This document shows, one piece after another, positions 42,371 through 51,849 of a DNA stretch of 64,000 bases. Source of the stretch: Gp1-AA145 sp963757135. Its GTDB lineage: Bacteria > Acidobacteriota > Terriglobia > Terriglobales > Acidobacteriaceae. Positions within the stretch are counted from its first letter, which is position 1. Each line of letters starts with the position of its first letter. Below the pieces are notes generated by a model, which was given only the letters and a program-made list of their open reading frames with translations, had not been told where the DNA came from and searched no databases. Made by a program: the position numbers and the translations under genes. The stretch lies in NCBI GenBank assembly GCA_963757135.1, contig CAVWQE010000014.1:1-64000 (forward strand). The letters run 5' to 3'.

Positions 42371-43333
42371 ATGCCTCCGACGGAAAAACCCTCGCTCGTC
42401 AAGCCCCGGCCGCTGCGCTCGGGAGATCGTGTAGGAATCGTTGCGCCCGCCAGTTCATTCAGCCGCGAGCGCTTTAACGCAGGCTGTGCCGCCTTGAGCA
42501 AGATGGGATACGAACCGGTCTTTGACGACTCCATTTTTGATCGCGACCTGTACTTTGCCGGCACTGCGGACCGCCGGGCACATGAACTGGAGCAGATGTT
42601 CGTCCGCGACGATATTAAGGCAGTGATGTGTGTGCGCGGCGGATACGGCTCAAATTACCTCCTGTCAAAAGTGGACTTAGAAAAGGTCAGGGCGCATCCG
42701 AAGTTGTTTATCGGGTACAGCGACCTTACCGCGCTGATGATGTGGTTTGGAGACAGGACGGGTCTGGTCACATTGCATGGCCCCATGGCGGCCGCCGATT
42801 TTGGAAGGCACGATGGAGTTCATCTCGAGTCGTGGCGTGCTGCGGTGGAAGGAAGCGGCGACCTACGACTCGAATTCGCTCCCGATTCGCAAGTGAAGTC
42901 ACTCGCGAACGGATCAGCCGAAGGGCGACTTTACGGCGGTTGCCTCTCCATTCTTGTCGCTTCACTGGGAACGCCGTGGGAAATTCAGACCCACGGCACC
43001 ATCTTCTTCGTTGAAGACGTTGGCACCAAGCCCTATCAGATCGATCGAATGCTTATGCACTTGAAACTTGCGGGAAAGTTTGCGGGAGTACGCGGTCTCA
43101 TTTTCGGCGAGATGCTCGATTGCGCGCCGCCGCCCGGTCAGAGTTATACGCTGCAAGAAATCGTGATGCGGGTTGTCGGTGATTTGAATATTCCGGTTGC
43201 GTATGGGCTGCCCTCGGGTCATGTTGCGGGTCAAAACATTACGCTGCCCATGGGAGTGAACGCAAAGCTTGAGGCCGGCGATTCGGCCGTCACGCTGACG
43301 GCGCTGGAATCGGCGACCTCGTTGGTCAGGTAA
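42371..43333 (+). CDS. ldcA: LD-carboxypeptidase (peptidase S66 family)
   Basis: 320 residues with no signal peptide, so cytoplasmic. LdcA removes the terminal D-Ala from recycled murein tetrapeptides. The Ser nucleophile is in KLFIGYSDLTALM, the Glu in FFVEDVGTKPYQIDRML, and the His in LPSGHVAGQN. VCVRGGYGSNYLL and the N-terminal DRVGIVAPASSF are family motifs. The next gene, mpl, uses the tripeptide that this enzyme makes. An MccF-like immunity role is possible for S66 proteins but less likely here. Confidence 0.9.
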   Translation: MPPTEKPSLVKPRPLRSGDRVGIVAPASSFSRERFNAGCAALSKMGYEPVFDDSIFDRDLYFAGTADRRAHELEQMFVRDDIKAVMCVRGGYGSNYLLSKVDLEKVRAHPKLFIGYSDLTALMMWFGDRTGLVTLHGPMAAADFGRHDGVHLESWRAAVEGSGDLRLEFAPDSQVKSLANGSAEGRLYGGCLSILVASLGTPWEIQTHGTIFFVEDVGTKPYQIDRMLMHLKLAGKFAGVRGLIFGEMLDCAPPPGQSYTLQEIVMRVVGDLNIPVAYGLPSGHVAGQNITLPMGVNAKLEAGDSAVTLTALESATSLVR

Positions 43334-43424
43334 AAAACGTTTACGGGAATCGGTTCGAGCGCCGGATGATAAAACCTTGATGCCAGATGTTTTCATGGTC
43401 CAATAAGTAAGAAACAGATTTACT

Positions 43425-43462
43425 GGCTTCCTTGGTGAACCTCCGTGTCCTTAGTGGTTATT
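43425..43462 (+). repeat. Degenerate dispersed repeat before mpl
   Basis: CTTGGTGAACCTCCGTGTCC followed by TTAGTGGTTATTTATTTTTA is related to the TTCACCACGGAG...ACGGAG element at 58765-58886. It places the longer alternative start of mpl inside a repeat. Confidence 0.45.
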
Positions 43463-43479
43463 TATTTTTAGGTTTTTTC

Positions 43480-44928
43480 ATGATCGATAAGAAGCGCATT
43501 CATCTGATTGGAATCTGCGGTACGGCGATGGCGTCGCTGGCCGGAATGCTCAACGAACGCGGGTTTCGGGTCACGGGCTCTGACTCAGCCGCATATCCGC
43601 CCATGTCGGATTTTCTGCATTCCATGGGCATTCAAGTAGCGCAGCCGTTCGCTGTCCAGAATCTCGATCCGAAGCCAGACCTCGTGGTTATTGGCAATGC
43701 CATTTCGCGCGGCAATGTAGAGCTCGAACATGTGCTCGATCAGCGCATCCCTTTCTGCTCGCTGCCGCAGTTGCTGCACGACGAATTCCTGAAAGGCAAA
43801 GAAGTTATCGTAGTGGCTGGCACGCATGGCAAGACCACGACGACTTCCATGCTGTCATGGATATTTGAAGTAGCCGAAGCCAAGCCGTCTTTCTTAATCG
43901 GCGGCATTGCGGAGAATTTCGATCGGAGCTTTCAGCTGGGCAGTGGGCGTCATTTCATTCTCGAGGGCGACGAATACGACACCGCGTTCTTCGACAAGGG
44001 CCCGAAATTCCTGCACTATTTTCCCGACTCGGTCATCCTGACGTCGGTCGAATTCGACCATGCAGATATCTACAAAGACCTCGAGGCGGTCGAAACTGCG
44101 TTCAAAAGGCTGGTGAATCTCGTGCCTCGCCGCGGACGCATTGTGGCCTTCGATTCTGGCGAGAGCGTGAATCGCTGTGTTGCGCGTGCCTTTTGCCCTG
44201 TCGAGCGCTATGGAAGAGGGGAAGACTCCGCGTGGCGCATCGAGCATTTGAAGTTCGGCGCGGAAAGCACTTCGTGGTCGCTTCTTCGCAACGGAAAGCC
44301 CTGGGGTGACTTCGAGTTTCCATTAGCCGGCGAATATAACGTTTGGAACGCAAGCGCGGCAGCAGCAATGGCGGCGAATTATGGCGTACCAGCGGGCGTG
44401 ATCGCTGGCGCGCTCAAGCGGTTCGAAAGCGTGAAGCGGCGTCTGGAAGTGAAGGCCGAAGTAAATGGAATCACCATCATTGACGACTTCGCACACCATC
44501 CAACCGCGATTGCGGGTACATTGGCCGCGCTGCGCAGCCGGTACGCAGGACGCAGGCTGTGGGCTATCCTGGAGCCGCGTTCCAATACTTTACGGCGAAA
44601 TGTTTTTCAGGACGAGTTGGCGCGAAGCCTGGCTATTGCCGATGAAATTGTGATTGCCAATGTGTTCAAATCCGAATCGATTCCGCAGCACGAGCGCCTT
44701 GACGTCGGCATCCTCGCGGCGCAGCTCGGGCGCGAAGGCCATCATGCACGCGTGCTCGCTGACGTGGATAGCATTGTAAAAATCTGCTCGCCGGAAATGC
44801 GCCCGGGAGACGTGATAGCGATCCTCTCCAACGGCGGTTTTGGAGGCATTTATGAAAAGCTGCCTGAAAAACTCCGCTCCTTTTCGTTTGCCCCAGCCGA
44901 TGAAGTCGTCACGAGAAGCCAGGGATGA
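43480..44928 (+). CDS. mpl: UDP-MurNAc:tripeptide ligase, murein recycling
   Basis: 482 residues from the ATG at 43480; upstream in-frame codons lie in a repeat. Mpl attaches recycled L-Ala-D-Glu-meso-DAP tripeptide to UDP-MurNAc. The Mur-ligase Rossmann start is IHLIGICGTAMASLAGML, the ATP loop is VAGTHGKTTTTSML, and FDKGPKFLHYFPDSVILTSV, HHPTAIAGTL and LEPRSNT are characteristic. MurC is the alternative, but SDSAAYPPMSDFL and the context favour Mpl. Its stop overlaps the M61 peptidase gene by 4 bp. Confidence 0.93.
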   Translation: MIDKKRIHLIGICGTAMASLAGMLNERGFRVTGSDSAAYPPMSDFLHSMGIQVAQPFAVQNLDPKPDLVVIGNAISRGNVELEHVLDQRIPFCSLPQLLHDEFLKGKEVIVVAGTHGKTTTTSMLSWIFEVAEAKPSFLIGGIAENFDRSFQLGSGRHFILEGDEYDTAFFDKGPKFLHYFPDSVILTSVEFDHADIYKDLEAVETAFKRLVNLVPRRGRIVAFDSGESVNRCVARAFCPVERYGRGEDSAWRIEHLKFGAESTSWSLLRNGKPWGDFEFPLAGEYNVWNASAAAAMAANYGVPAGVIAGALKRFESVKRRLEVKAEVNGITIIDDFAHHPTAIAGTLAALRSRYAGRRLWAILEPRSNTLRRNVFQDELARSLAIADEIVIANVFKSESIPQHERLDVGILAAQLGREGHHARVLADVDSIVKICSPEMRPGDVIAILSNGGFGGIYEKLPEKLRSFSFAPADEVVTRSQG

Positions 44929-46712
44929 ACCCGCTTACCCGTGCGTCTATAGTCGGCGCCGTTTTGTGCTTCTCTCATATTGCTCTTGCGCAGAACGCTG
45001 TCCGCTATACCGTCTCCCTCGTTGACCCGGAACACCACCTCGTCCATGTCCGCATGATAGTTCTTCCTGGTTCTGACACTCGCGAATTGCAGCTTCCTGT
45101 CTGGAACGCGCTTTACCAGGTTCGAGATTTCTCTCAGTACATGAATTGGATTCGCGCTGAAGACCCGAACGGCCACCCGCTTCCGTTGTTTCAAGTGAAC
45201 GCCAGCCGCTGGTCGATTGCCGGCGCAAACAGCGGCGCGATTGTTGAATACGAAATGTTCAGCAACGATTCCGGTTCTTTCGGCGCGGAATTGAATGCGC
45301 AACACGCGTTTTTCAATCTTGCAGAAATCCTGATTTACGAAGATGACAAGAGAAGTGATCCAGTGCAGGTTGAATTCCACCAAGTCCCCACCGGTTGGAA
45401 AGTCGCGACTCCGCTGACGCAGAACGGCGAATTCTACCAAGCCAGGAACTACGACCAGTTGGTGGACTCGCCAGTAGAAATCGGCACCTTCATCGAGAAT
45501 GATTTTCGTGCCGACTGCGGGAGCTATCGCGTGATTCTCGATTCCGCCGATGCCCAGGCAGTGATGGGCAAGATTCTGCCGCCCATTCGACGCATCGCGT
45601 CTGAGGCTGCGCGCTGGATGAACGACTGTCCCTTTCGTAGTTACATGTTCATCTTTCATTTCTCAAATTCGCCTGGCCGAGGCGGCATGGAGCACGCCTA
45701 CAGCACTGCCATCACCTTGCCGACGAAAAGCCTTTCAGGCGATATGAACACTTTTACCGGCGTAACTGCACATGAGTTCTTTCATCTTTGGAATGTGAAG
45801 CGGATTCGCCCGAAATCGCTGGAGCCGATCGACTACACGAAAGAAAACTACACGCCCATACTATGGTTCTCCGAAGGTGTGGATTCGACCGCATCCAACT
45901 CCATCCGGCTGCGGTCGGGCCTGCTCGACGAGCGGCGCTACCTCAACTACCTTGGCGATGCAATTACAGAGCTTGAAAATCGTCCAGCTCATTTGACTCA
46001 ATCTGTCGAGCAATCGAGCGAAGACGCTTGGCTGGAGAAGTATCCGTATTACGGACTCCCCGAGCGCAGTATTTCGTACTACAACAAGGGCGAGTTGCTC
46101 GGGGTCTTGCTAGATCTTCGCATGCGCGAAGCCAGCCATGATCAGGCATCGCTGCAAGCTCTCTTCCATTGGATGAACGAGCGCTTTGCCAAACAGGGCA
46201 AGTTCTTCTTTGACTCCGACGCTGTGCGGCAGGCGGCAGTAAAGATCAGCGGCGCAAATCTCGAGAAATTTTTTTCCGAATACGTGAGCGGCGTCGGCGA
46301 AATTCCATGGGACGATTTCTTCGCTTATGTCGGACTGCGGGTCAAAAGCGCCGACGTGATATCGGCGCATCGCGGCTTTGACGCGGTGCAAAAGTTCGAT
46401 CGTTCCCCGGTCGTTGTAGAAGTGGAGCCCGGAAGCGAAGCGGAACGCGCGGGTCTGAAATCCGACGACCTCATTCTGCAGGTAAACGGGCTCCCTGCGG
46501 GAAGGGATTTTGAAAAGGCTATCGACACGATTGGTCCCGGAGGGTTGCTTCGTCTACGCATCAGTCGCGAAGGGTCCGAGCACGAATTGCAGTGGACGTT
46601 GGGAAGCAGCAAGCAAAAGACATATCACCTCGAGGACGTTCCCGGCATTGGCGCTGAGCAAAAGAAGCACCGTGCATTGTGGCTGTTCGACGGAGCGCCG
46701 CCCTCACAATGA
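44925..46712 (+). CDS. M61-family glycyl aminopeptidase with PDZ domain
   Basis: 595 residues. A signal peptide (RASIVGAVLCFSHIALAQ) leads to an N-terminal beta domain. The gluzincin site is VTAHEFFHLWNVKRIRP, with the expected Glu further on in WFSEGVDS. A PDZ domain closes the protein (VEVEPGSEAERAGLKSDDLI). Family members are periplasmic aminopeptidases preferring Gly or Ala. Coupled by ATGA overlaps to mpl upstream and plsC downstream. Confidence 0.92.
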   Translation: MNPLTRASIVGAVLCFSHIALAQNAVRYTVSLVDPEHHLVHVRMIVLPGSDTRELQLPVWNALYQVRDFSQYMNWIRAEDPNGHPLPLFQVNASRWSIAGANSGAIVEYEMFSNDSGSFGAELNAQHAFFNLAEILIYEDDKRSDPVQVEFHQVPTGWKVATPLTQNGEFYQARNYDQLVDSPVEIGTFIENDFRADCGSYRVILDSADAQAVMGKILPPIRRIASEAARWMNDCPFRSYMFIFHFSNSPGRGGMEHAYSTAITLPTKSLSGDMNTFTGVTAHEFFHLWNVKRIRPKSLEPIDYTKENYTPILWFSEGVDSTASNSIRLRSGLLDERRYLNYLGDAITELENRPAHLTQSVEQSSEDAWLEKYPYYGLPERSISYYNKGELLGVLLDLRMREASHDQASLQALFHWMNERFAKQGKFFFDSDAVRQAAVKISGANLEKFFSEYVSGVGEIPWDDFFAYVGLRVKSADVISAHRGFDAVQKFDRSPVVVEVEPGSEAERAGLKSDDLILQVNGLPAGRDFEKAIDTIGPGGLLRLRISREGSEHELQWTLGSSKQKTYHLEDVPGIGAEQKKHRALWLFDGAPPSQ

Positions 46713-47416
46713 TTCGAACCATTGTGATGCTTACGTTTTGGGCAATTGCACTGCCCGTCGCTGCCTTAATCAGCTTCCCGTGGGCGTTCGCCACCGGCGA
46801 CATTCGACCGTTGTATCGGATCGGCATGTGGGGCGCACGCACGGGAGTGTCACTCGCCGGCGTAGGGGTGGAAGTGATAGGACTGGAGCATCTGGATCTG
46901 AGCGCCACCTACGTGTTCATGTGCAATCACGTTTCGAACATCGACCCGCCGTTGCTGCTGCCACGGATTCCCCGACGGACTTCGGTGATGGCCAAGCAAG
47001 AGCTCTTCCGTCTGCCGATTCTTGGTCGGGCAATGCGGATGGGGTCTCTGGTGCCCGTTGATCGCGGCAATCGCGATGCTGGCATCGCAGCCGTTCGTGC
47101 CGCAACTGAAGTGGTGAAGCAGGGAATTCACATGACCATCTATATCGAAGGTCACCGTTCTTTCGACGGCAAGATGCTGCCGTTCAAAAAAGGTCCGTTC
47201 TATCTAGCGGAGCAATGCGGAGTGCCGGTTGTTCCGGTGACAATCGCTGGAACGCATCATGTGATGCCGAAGGGGCGATTCTCCATCAAGCCGGGTCTGG
47301 TATCGGTGATTTTCCACCAGCCAATTCCACCCGCAGAGTTTGGCACGCGCGATGAGTTAATGGAGAAAGTGCGTGCAGCTATCAATAGCGGGCTGCCGGA
47401 GGTGTATCGTAACTGA
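46709..47416 (+). CDS. plsC: 1-acyl-sn-glycerol-3-phosphate acyltransferase
   Basis: 235 residues from the ATG that overlaps the M61 stop by 4 bp. It has an N-terminal membrane segment (VMLTFWAIALPVAALISFPW). The acyltransferase motif I is CNHVSNIDPPLLL (Asn-His-x4-Asp), motif II region is GSLVPVDRGNRDAG, and motif III is IYIEGHRSFDGKM. It makes phosphatidic acid at the inner membrane. In most PlsC proteins motif III is EGTRS; here it is EGHRS. Confidence 0.9.
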   Translation: MIRTIVMLTFWAIALPVAALISFPWAFATGDIRPLYRIGMWGARTGVSLAGVGVEVIGLEHLDLSATYVFMCNHVSNIDPPLLLPRIPRRTSVMAKQELFRLPILGRAMRMGSLVPVDRGNRDAGIAAVRAATEVVKQGIHMTIYIEGHRSFDGKMLPFKKGPFYLAEQCGVPVVPVTIAGTHHVMPKGRFSIKPGLVSVIFHQPIPPAEFGTRDELMEKVRAAINSGLPEVYRN

Positions 47417-47428
47417 TTACAGAAACGG

Positions 47429-48421
47429 TTACTTCTTTCTCAGCAGCTTGATTAACTCCGGCAGGCGATTCAGCGCGGCGGAATATTTCAGCCATAGCCT
47501 GTGGTCCACCGCGGGCGCGCCGCTCACAATAGCACCGGCTGCGATGTCTCCGGCCACTCCACTCTGCGGTGTGACAATCGCGCCATCGCCGACTTGGCAA
47601 TGACCCACGACGCCCACCTGGCCGGTGAGAATAACCTTGTTGCCAATCTCAGTCGAGCCTGCAATTCCGACTTGCGAGGCCAGCAACGAATCTTCTCCGA
47701 TATGAGAGCCGTGTCCGACCTGAACCAGGTTGTCGATCTTCGTGCCGCGTCCGATGCGGGTCTCGCCGACACTGGCGCGGTCGATGCATGAGTTCGACTG
47801 GATTTCCACATCGTCGCCGATCACCACGGGTTGCGCTTGTGGAATCTTATGCCAATGGCCGGAGTTGTCTCTGGCGAAGCCGAAGCCGTCACCGCCTATG
47901 ACAACGCTGTTCTGCAGCAGAACATTGTTGCCGATGCGGCAGAACTCGCGAACAACCGTATGTGCATGGGCAAAAAAGTCATCTCCGATCCTCACGTCCC
48001 GATAGATGACGACATGCGCCAGCAGCACGGCATGATCGCCGATCACCACATTTTCCTGCACCACCACATACGGGCCAACGTGTGCGTCCTTGCCGATCTT
48101 CGCTGACGGATGAACTACCGCGGTGGAGTGAATTCCCGGGGCGTAGCGTAGCGGCTCACAAAACATTTCCAGCGTGCGCGCGAAATCAAGATATGGATTC
48201 TTGCTGCGCAGCATCGCGTTCGGGATAGCAGGGAAGTCCTCGGCGACGATGACCGCCGAAGCGCGAGTGCTCCGGGCCAGAGATGCGTATTTCGGATTTG
48301 AGATAAACGTGATTTGGCCGGCGGTTGCGGATTCAATTCCGGCAACGCCAGTGATTTCAGCGTCAGGCGAGCCATTTTCCAGGCGCGCGCCAAGCGCGGC
48401 AGCGATAGCAGAAAGTTTCAT
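47429..48421 (-). CDS. lpxD: UDP-3-O-acylglucosamine N-acyltransferase
   Basis: 330 residues. LpxD adds the second acyl chain in lipid A synthesis, which shows an LPS-bearing outer membrane. An N-terminal uridine-binding domain (ITFISNPKYASLARSTRAS) precedes a left-handed beta-helix of hexapeptide repeats (IGKDAHVGPYVVVQENVVIG onward). The catalytic His region is FAHAHTVVREFC and DGFGFARD contains the conserved region near the acyl site. The C terminus is short and helical. It is convergent with plsC and stands alone rather than with lpxA/fabZ. Confidence 0.93.
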   Translation of the reverse strand: MKLSAIAAALGARLENGSPDAEITGVAGIESATAGQITFISNPKYASLARSTRASAVIVAEDFPAIPNAMLRSKNPYLDFARTLEMFCEPLRYAPGIHSTAVVHPSAKIGKDAHVGPYVVVQENVVIGDHAVLLAHVVIYRDVRIGDDFFAHAHTVVREFCRIGNNVLLQNSVVIGGDGFGFARDNSGHWHKIPQAQPVVIGDDVEIQSNSCIDRASVGETRIGRGTKIDNLVQVGHGSHIGEDSLLASQVGIAGSTEIGNKVILTGQVGVVGHCQVGDGAIVTPQSGVAGDIAAGAIVSGAPAVDHRLWLKYSAALNRLPELIKLLRKK

Positions 48422-48687
48422 GCGGACCAGGCAAACATTGTAAGTGATTGAGGTCGGGGCAAGCTTTGCCCAGCCGAATGCGGCAACCCTTGCCGAGCGA
48501 TGCAGAGCAATTGCACAACGACCCTATTGCACCTTTCTAAGCCGCTGAAAGAGCACACTCGTGATCGGAGGTATCGGCAGCACTCAGCGCGGCCCTGCGA
48601 TTGCACACCGGTGTAAGGTCGCGCGGCTCAAGCATTAACAAAAAGCTGCCGACAAACTAGATACTGAACCTTATTCCGAGGTGTCGA
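48422..48687. other. Divergent intergenic region, 266 bp
   Basis: This region lies between lpxD and the Gln-rich repeat protein. TTGCAC occurs three times (about 48510, 48528 and 48600), one of them in ATTGCACACCGGTGTAAGG. No sigma-70 pair is convincing. GAGGTG lies seven bases before the ATG at 48688. Confidence 0.35.
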
Positions 48688-49230
48688 ATGTTACTGTCAG
48701 GCATAGCCAGCAGTTCTTTTCAGTTCAATCCGCAGAGCGTGCAAACCCAGGTGCAGCAGGTCCAGCAGGAATTCCAGCAATTGGGGCAAGACTTGCAGTC
48801 GGGCAATTTGTCGGCTGCACAATCCGACTTTGCCAGCCTGACCTCATCGCAGCAGAGCACGTTTCTGCAACCTCCCAGCGGTAGCCCGATTGCCCAGTCA
48901 TTGAAACAGCTTTCGCAGGATCTGCAGGCCGGAAATCTTTCTGGCGCACAAGCCGATTACAAGGCGATTCAGCAGGATTTTCAAAGCCAGTCACTGCAAG
49001 GGCACTTTCACCATCACCATCACAGCGAGGAAAGCAGCCGAAACGGGCAAAGCAATCCGCTGAGCCAACTGTTTCAGCAGTTAGGTCAATCGCTGCAGAG
49101 CGGCAATCTTTCTGCGGCGCAGCAGGCTTACAGCACGCTGGCCCAAGATCTCCCGCAATTCGGCCAGAGCGGTGCGACTCCCGGCGCGACGCCTCAGCCT
49201 GTCTCTAACGGCGTTTCATTGACAGCGTAG
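48688..49230 (+). CDS. Gln-rich protein with three internal repeats and a His cluster
   Basis: 180 residues, family not recognised. Three repeats of about 28 residues are visible: FQQLGQDLQSGNLSAAQSDF near 30, LKQLSQDLQAGNLSGAQADY near 72, and FQQLGQSLQSGNLSAAQQAY near 130. Each pairs an amphipathic Gln-rich helix with a G-N-L-S turn, like a TPR or DUF-type helical hairpin. A His cluster, GHFHHHHHSEES, interrupts the second and third repeats and could bind metal. There is no clear signal peptide. The C terminus is Gly/Ala/Pro/Thr-rich. Gene stands alone. Function unknown. Confidence 0.65.
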   Translation: MLLSGIASSSFQFNPQSVQTQVQQVQQEFQQLGQDLQSGNLSAAQSDFASLTSSQQSTFLQPPSGSPIAQSLKQLSQDLQAGNLSGAQADYKAIQQDFQSQSLQGHFHHHHHSEESSRNGQSNPLSQLFQQLGQSLQSGNLSAAQQAYSTLAQDLPQFGQSGATPGATPQPVSNGVSLTA

Positions 49231-49246
49231 CTGGCAGGGCGCAAGG

Positions 49247-50425
49247 TCAACGGTCGAGATAAAAGCCTTCGCGCGTCTGAACTTCGGTATCCCTCTGCTT
49301 CGTCCTCAGGGCGATCTTGTGGTAGCCGCCGCTGTCGGCCTTGTCGGGAGTGAAGCCGAGGCTGTACTGGTTCCGCAATTCCTCATCTAGACTTGAATAA
49401 ATCTGGTCGAGCGGGTCCTTCTTGGAAATCTCGTACATACGCCCGCCCGTCTCTTTCGCGATACGCTCCAGAACCTTCTTGCCATCAGCACGCTGCTCCT
49501 CAGGCCCTCTGTTTCCCCCGCGGTGACCGCCCATGGGCCCCCCACCCATGCCGCCGCCACCCATGCGGGGATAGCCAAACCCGCCGTGGTCGCGGAAAGG
49601 CTCTTCGCCCTTGAAGTACACTGCATAAACAATCGTGTCCGACCGCTGTGCGGCCTCGATGGCGCCCTCAATCGTCTCCTTGCTCCCACGATCCACGCCG
49701 TCAGAGAGCACAACGACGGCTTTGCGCCCCGGTTGCTTTTTCATCAGTTCGTCCGAGGCCAGGTAAATGGCATCGTAGAGCTGCGTGCCCCCGCGACGCA
49801 CACCGCCGCCACCGCGGCGTCCGCCTCGCTGTGAATCATCGTCCCGCGAGTCGGGCGAGTTTTGCCCCGAAGAATCATCGTGATCGTAACGTGACCTCGT
49901 CTGCAGGGACTCGATCGCAGATTTCAGCTTATCCCGCGATGAAGTCAAGTCCTGCAATAATTCGACTTCCCGATCGAAGTGAAGCAAAAAGCCGGAATCC
50001 TTTTCGCGCAGCACCTGATCCAGAAAGGTTTTGCTCGCGCTTTTCTCCTCGTCGATCACCGTGCGCTGGCTCATGCTGGTATCTACCAGCAAACCGAGCG
50101 TCAAGGGCAAATCGGTTTCGCGCGAGAAGGACTTCAACGTGACTGGATGACCATCTTCCTGGAGTTCAAAATCATCGTTCTTCAGGGCAGAAACGATTTT
50201 GCCGTGTTTGTCGCGCACCGTGGCGAATACGAATTTCAGGTTGACCTGCGGCCCGATCAGAACCTTCTCGGAGGCAGTTGCGGAGTTCCCAGTTGATGTT
50301 TCCTGGCATAGCAGCGCCCCGCAAAGACACAAAACCAGCGTGGCTGCTCCTGGCACGACTCGTCGCATGGTAAATAGGATGCGGCGATCAGGTTCTTCGA
50401 AGTAAAACTTTGTAAATCTGATCAT
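49247..50425 (-). CDS. Secreted VWFA-domain protein
   Basis: About 392 residues. The start at 50425 overlaps the ackA stop by 4 bp; an ATG at 50368 would give a more usual signal peptide (GAATLVLCLCGALLCQ). The von Willebrand A domain has a full MIDAS, LLVDTSMSQ (Asp-x-Ser-x-Ser), then the Thr region and VVLSDGVDRGS. Residues preceding it (FATVRDKHGKIVSALKNDDF) are the 'VWFA-related acidobacterial' leader domain. Gly/Arg-rich inserts (RRGGGGVRRGG; GGGGMGGGPMGG) are unusual. Probably an exported adhesion or scaffold protein. Confidence 0.82.
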   Translation of the reverse strand: MIRFTKFYFEEPDRRILFTMRRVVPGAATLVLCLCGALLCQETSTGNSATASEKVLIGPQVNLKFVFATVRDKHGKIVSALKNDDFELQEDGHPVTLKSFSRETDLPLTLGLLVDTSMSQRTVIDEEKSASKTFLDQVLREKDSGFLLHFDREVELLQDLTSSRDKLKSAIESLQTRSRYDHDDSSGQNSPDSRDDDSQRGGRRGGGGVRRGGTQLYDAIYLASDELMKKQPGRKAVVVLSDGVDRGSKETIEGAIEAAQRSDTIVYAVYFKGEEPFRDHGGFGYPRMGGGGMGGGPMGGHRGGNRGPEEQRADGKKVLERIAKETGGRMYEISKKDPLDQIYSSLDEELRNQYSLGFTPDKADSGGYHKIALRTKQRDTEVQTREGFYLDR

Positions 50426-51657
50426 GCAAGCCGCAAGCATTCTCGTGCAATCGACCAGTCTTCCTGGGCCCGAATGACCAGCACGCGGACGCGAGAATTG
50501 GGCAGGGAAATGTCCGCGTCAGGCTTCGCGCTGCCATTGGCGGTTTCGTCCACTTCGATGCCCAGAAACTTCAGCCGGGCGCAGGCGGCAAAGCGAACCT
50601 CAGCGGAATTTTCACCGATGCCTGCGGTGAACACCAAAACGTCAATTCCGCCGAGTGATGCCGCCATCGCCCCGATCTCCGATTGCAAGCGGTGTATGAA
50701 GATGTCGAAAGCAAGCCTGGCGCGTTCGTTGCCTTTGTGGGCGGCATCAAGCACTTCGCGCATGTCGCTGGAGACGTCGGAGATGCCGAGCAGGCCAGAC
50801 CGACGATTTAAAGTCTCGTCAATCAGCTCAATGTGTGCGGCGTCTCTGCGATTGCGCCTCGCATCCTTCGGGTCGCCTGCCAGTACATGAATCAGAATTC
50901 CCGGATCGATCGATCCCGAACGCGTCCCCATCATCAAGCCTTCGAGCGGAGTGAAACCCATAGTGGTGTCGATACTCTTACCGCCGTCAATTGCAGCCAG
51001 CGAGCAGCCGTTCCCGAGATGGCAGGTGACAATCTTCAACGTTGACACATCGCGTCCGAGAAGATTGGCCGTGCGTTGCGCGCAATATTCGTGATTGATG
51101 CCGTGAAATCCGAAACGGCGAATGCCATCTCGCTCATACCAGCTGTAGGGAACTGGATATACGAAGGCATGTGGCGGCAGGGTGCGATGGAATCCGGTAT
51201 CGAAGACGGCGATCTGGGGAATGTTCGGCAGCAGCTTTTCGATCAGCTCAATGCCTTCCATGCCCGCCTGATTGTGCAGTGGAGCGATGGACGCGACATT
51301 CTCGATTTCCTGCTTTACCTCAGGCGTGATGCGCACGGGCTGGGTAAGTTTAGCGCCGCCATGAACAATGCGATGCCCCGCTATCTCAATTTCATCACGC
51401 GCCTTCAGGACCGCCGTCGGCCCGCTCCAAAGATTCTCGAGCATGGCGGCGACCGAAGCGCGATGCACGCCGGCGCTGCCATCGTGATGAATTTCCTTGC
51501 CCGCGTTGTTGCGAACATGAAGCGCTTCTTTATCGCCGTCCCATTCGAGTTTGCCTTCCCAGAGCGGCGCGACGGGCTCATGAGCGGAGTCTCGTTCGAG
51601 ATCGAAGAGCGCGCTCTTCTGAGTACTGGAGCCGGAGTTAAGAACGAGGATTTTCAT
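50422..51657 (-). CDS. ackA: Acetate kinase
   Basis: 411 residues. It makes ATP and acetate from acetyl phosphate. ASKHA motifs are present: ILVLNSGSSTQKSALF at the N terminus, GHRIVHGGAK, VFDTGFHRTLPP, LKIVTCHLGNGCS and VFTAGIGENSAEVR. It is downstream of xfp, separated by 192 bp with short palindromes. Together they form the phosphoketolase shunt: xylulose-5-phosphate or fructose-6-phosphate to acetyl phosphate and then ATP. Confidence 0.95.
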   Translation of the reverse strand: MKILVLNSGSSTQKSALFDLERDSAHEPVAPLWEGKLEWDGDKEALHVRNNAGKEIHHDGSAGVHRASVAAMLENLWSGPTAVLKARDEIEIAGHRIVHGGAKLTQPVRITPEVKQEIENVASIAPLHNQAGMEGIELIEKLLPNIPQIAVFDTGFHRTLPPHAFVYPVPYSWYERDGIRRFGFHGINHEYCAQRTANLLGRDVSTLKIVTCHLGNGCSLAAIDGGKSIDTTMGFTPLEGLMMGTRSGSIDPGILIHVLAGDPKDARRNRRDAAHIELIDETLNRRSGLLGISDVSSDMREVLDAAHKGNERARLAFDIFIHRLQSEIGAMAASLGGIDVLVFTAGIGENSAEVRFAACARLKFLGIEVDETANGSAKPDADISLPNSRVRVLVIRAQEDWSIARECLRLA

Positions 51658-51673
51658 TCGTGAGTTTTCAGTC

Positions 51674-51825
51674 GTCCCGCAGGGACTGCTGATCAGGGTC
51701 TCTGCCTGCCCAGCCCTGAAGCGCTGGGCTAAGCTCGGTCGCTCCTGCGGAACTGGCGAGCAGTGTGTGCTTTACGTTGTCTGTTCTTCGCGACCTTGGC
51801 GTCCTTTGCGGTTAAAAGCTCTTCG
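51674..51825. repeat. Short palindromes and a dispersed repeat between xfp and ackA
   Basis: GTCCCGCAGGGAC (51674-51686) and GCCCAG...CTGGGC (51708-51729) are REP-like hairpins. A forward dispersed copy, CTTCGCGACCTTGGCGTCC followed by GCGGTTAAAAGC, lies at 51787-51821. Only a repeat-filled gap separates two functionally linked genes. Confidence 0.6.
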
Positions 51826-51849
51826 CGGTGGCCAAAGAAGCTCCGACAA

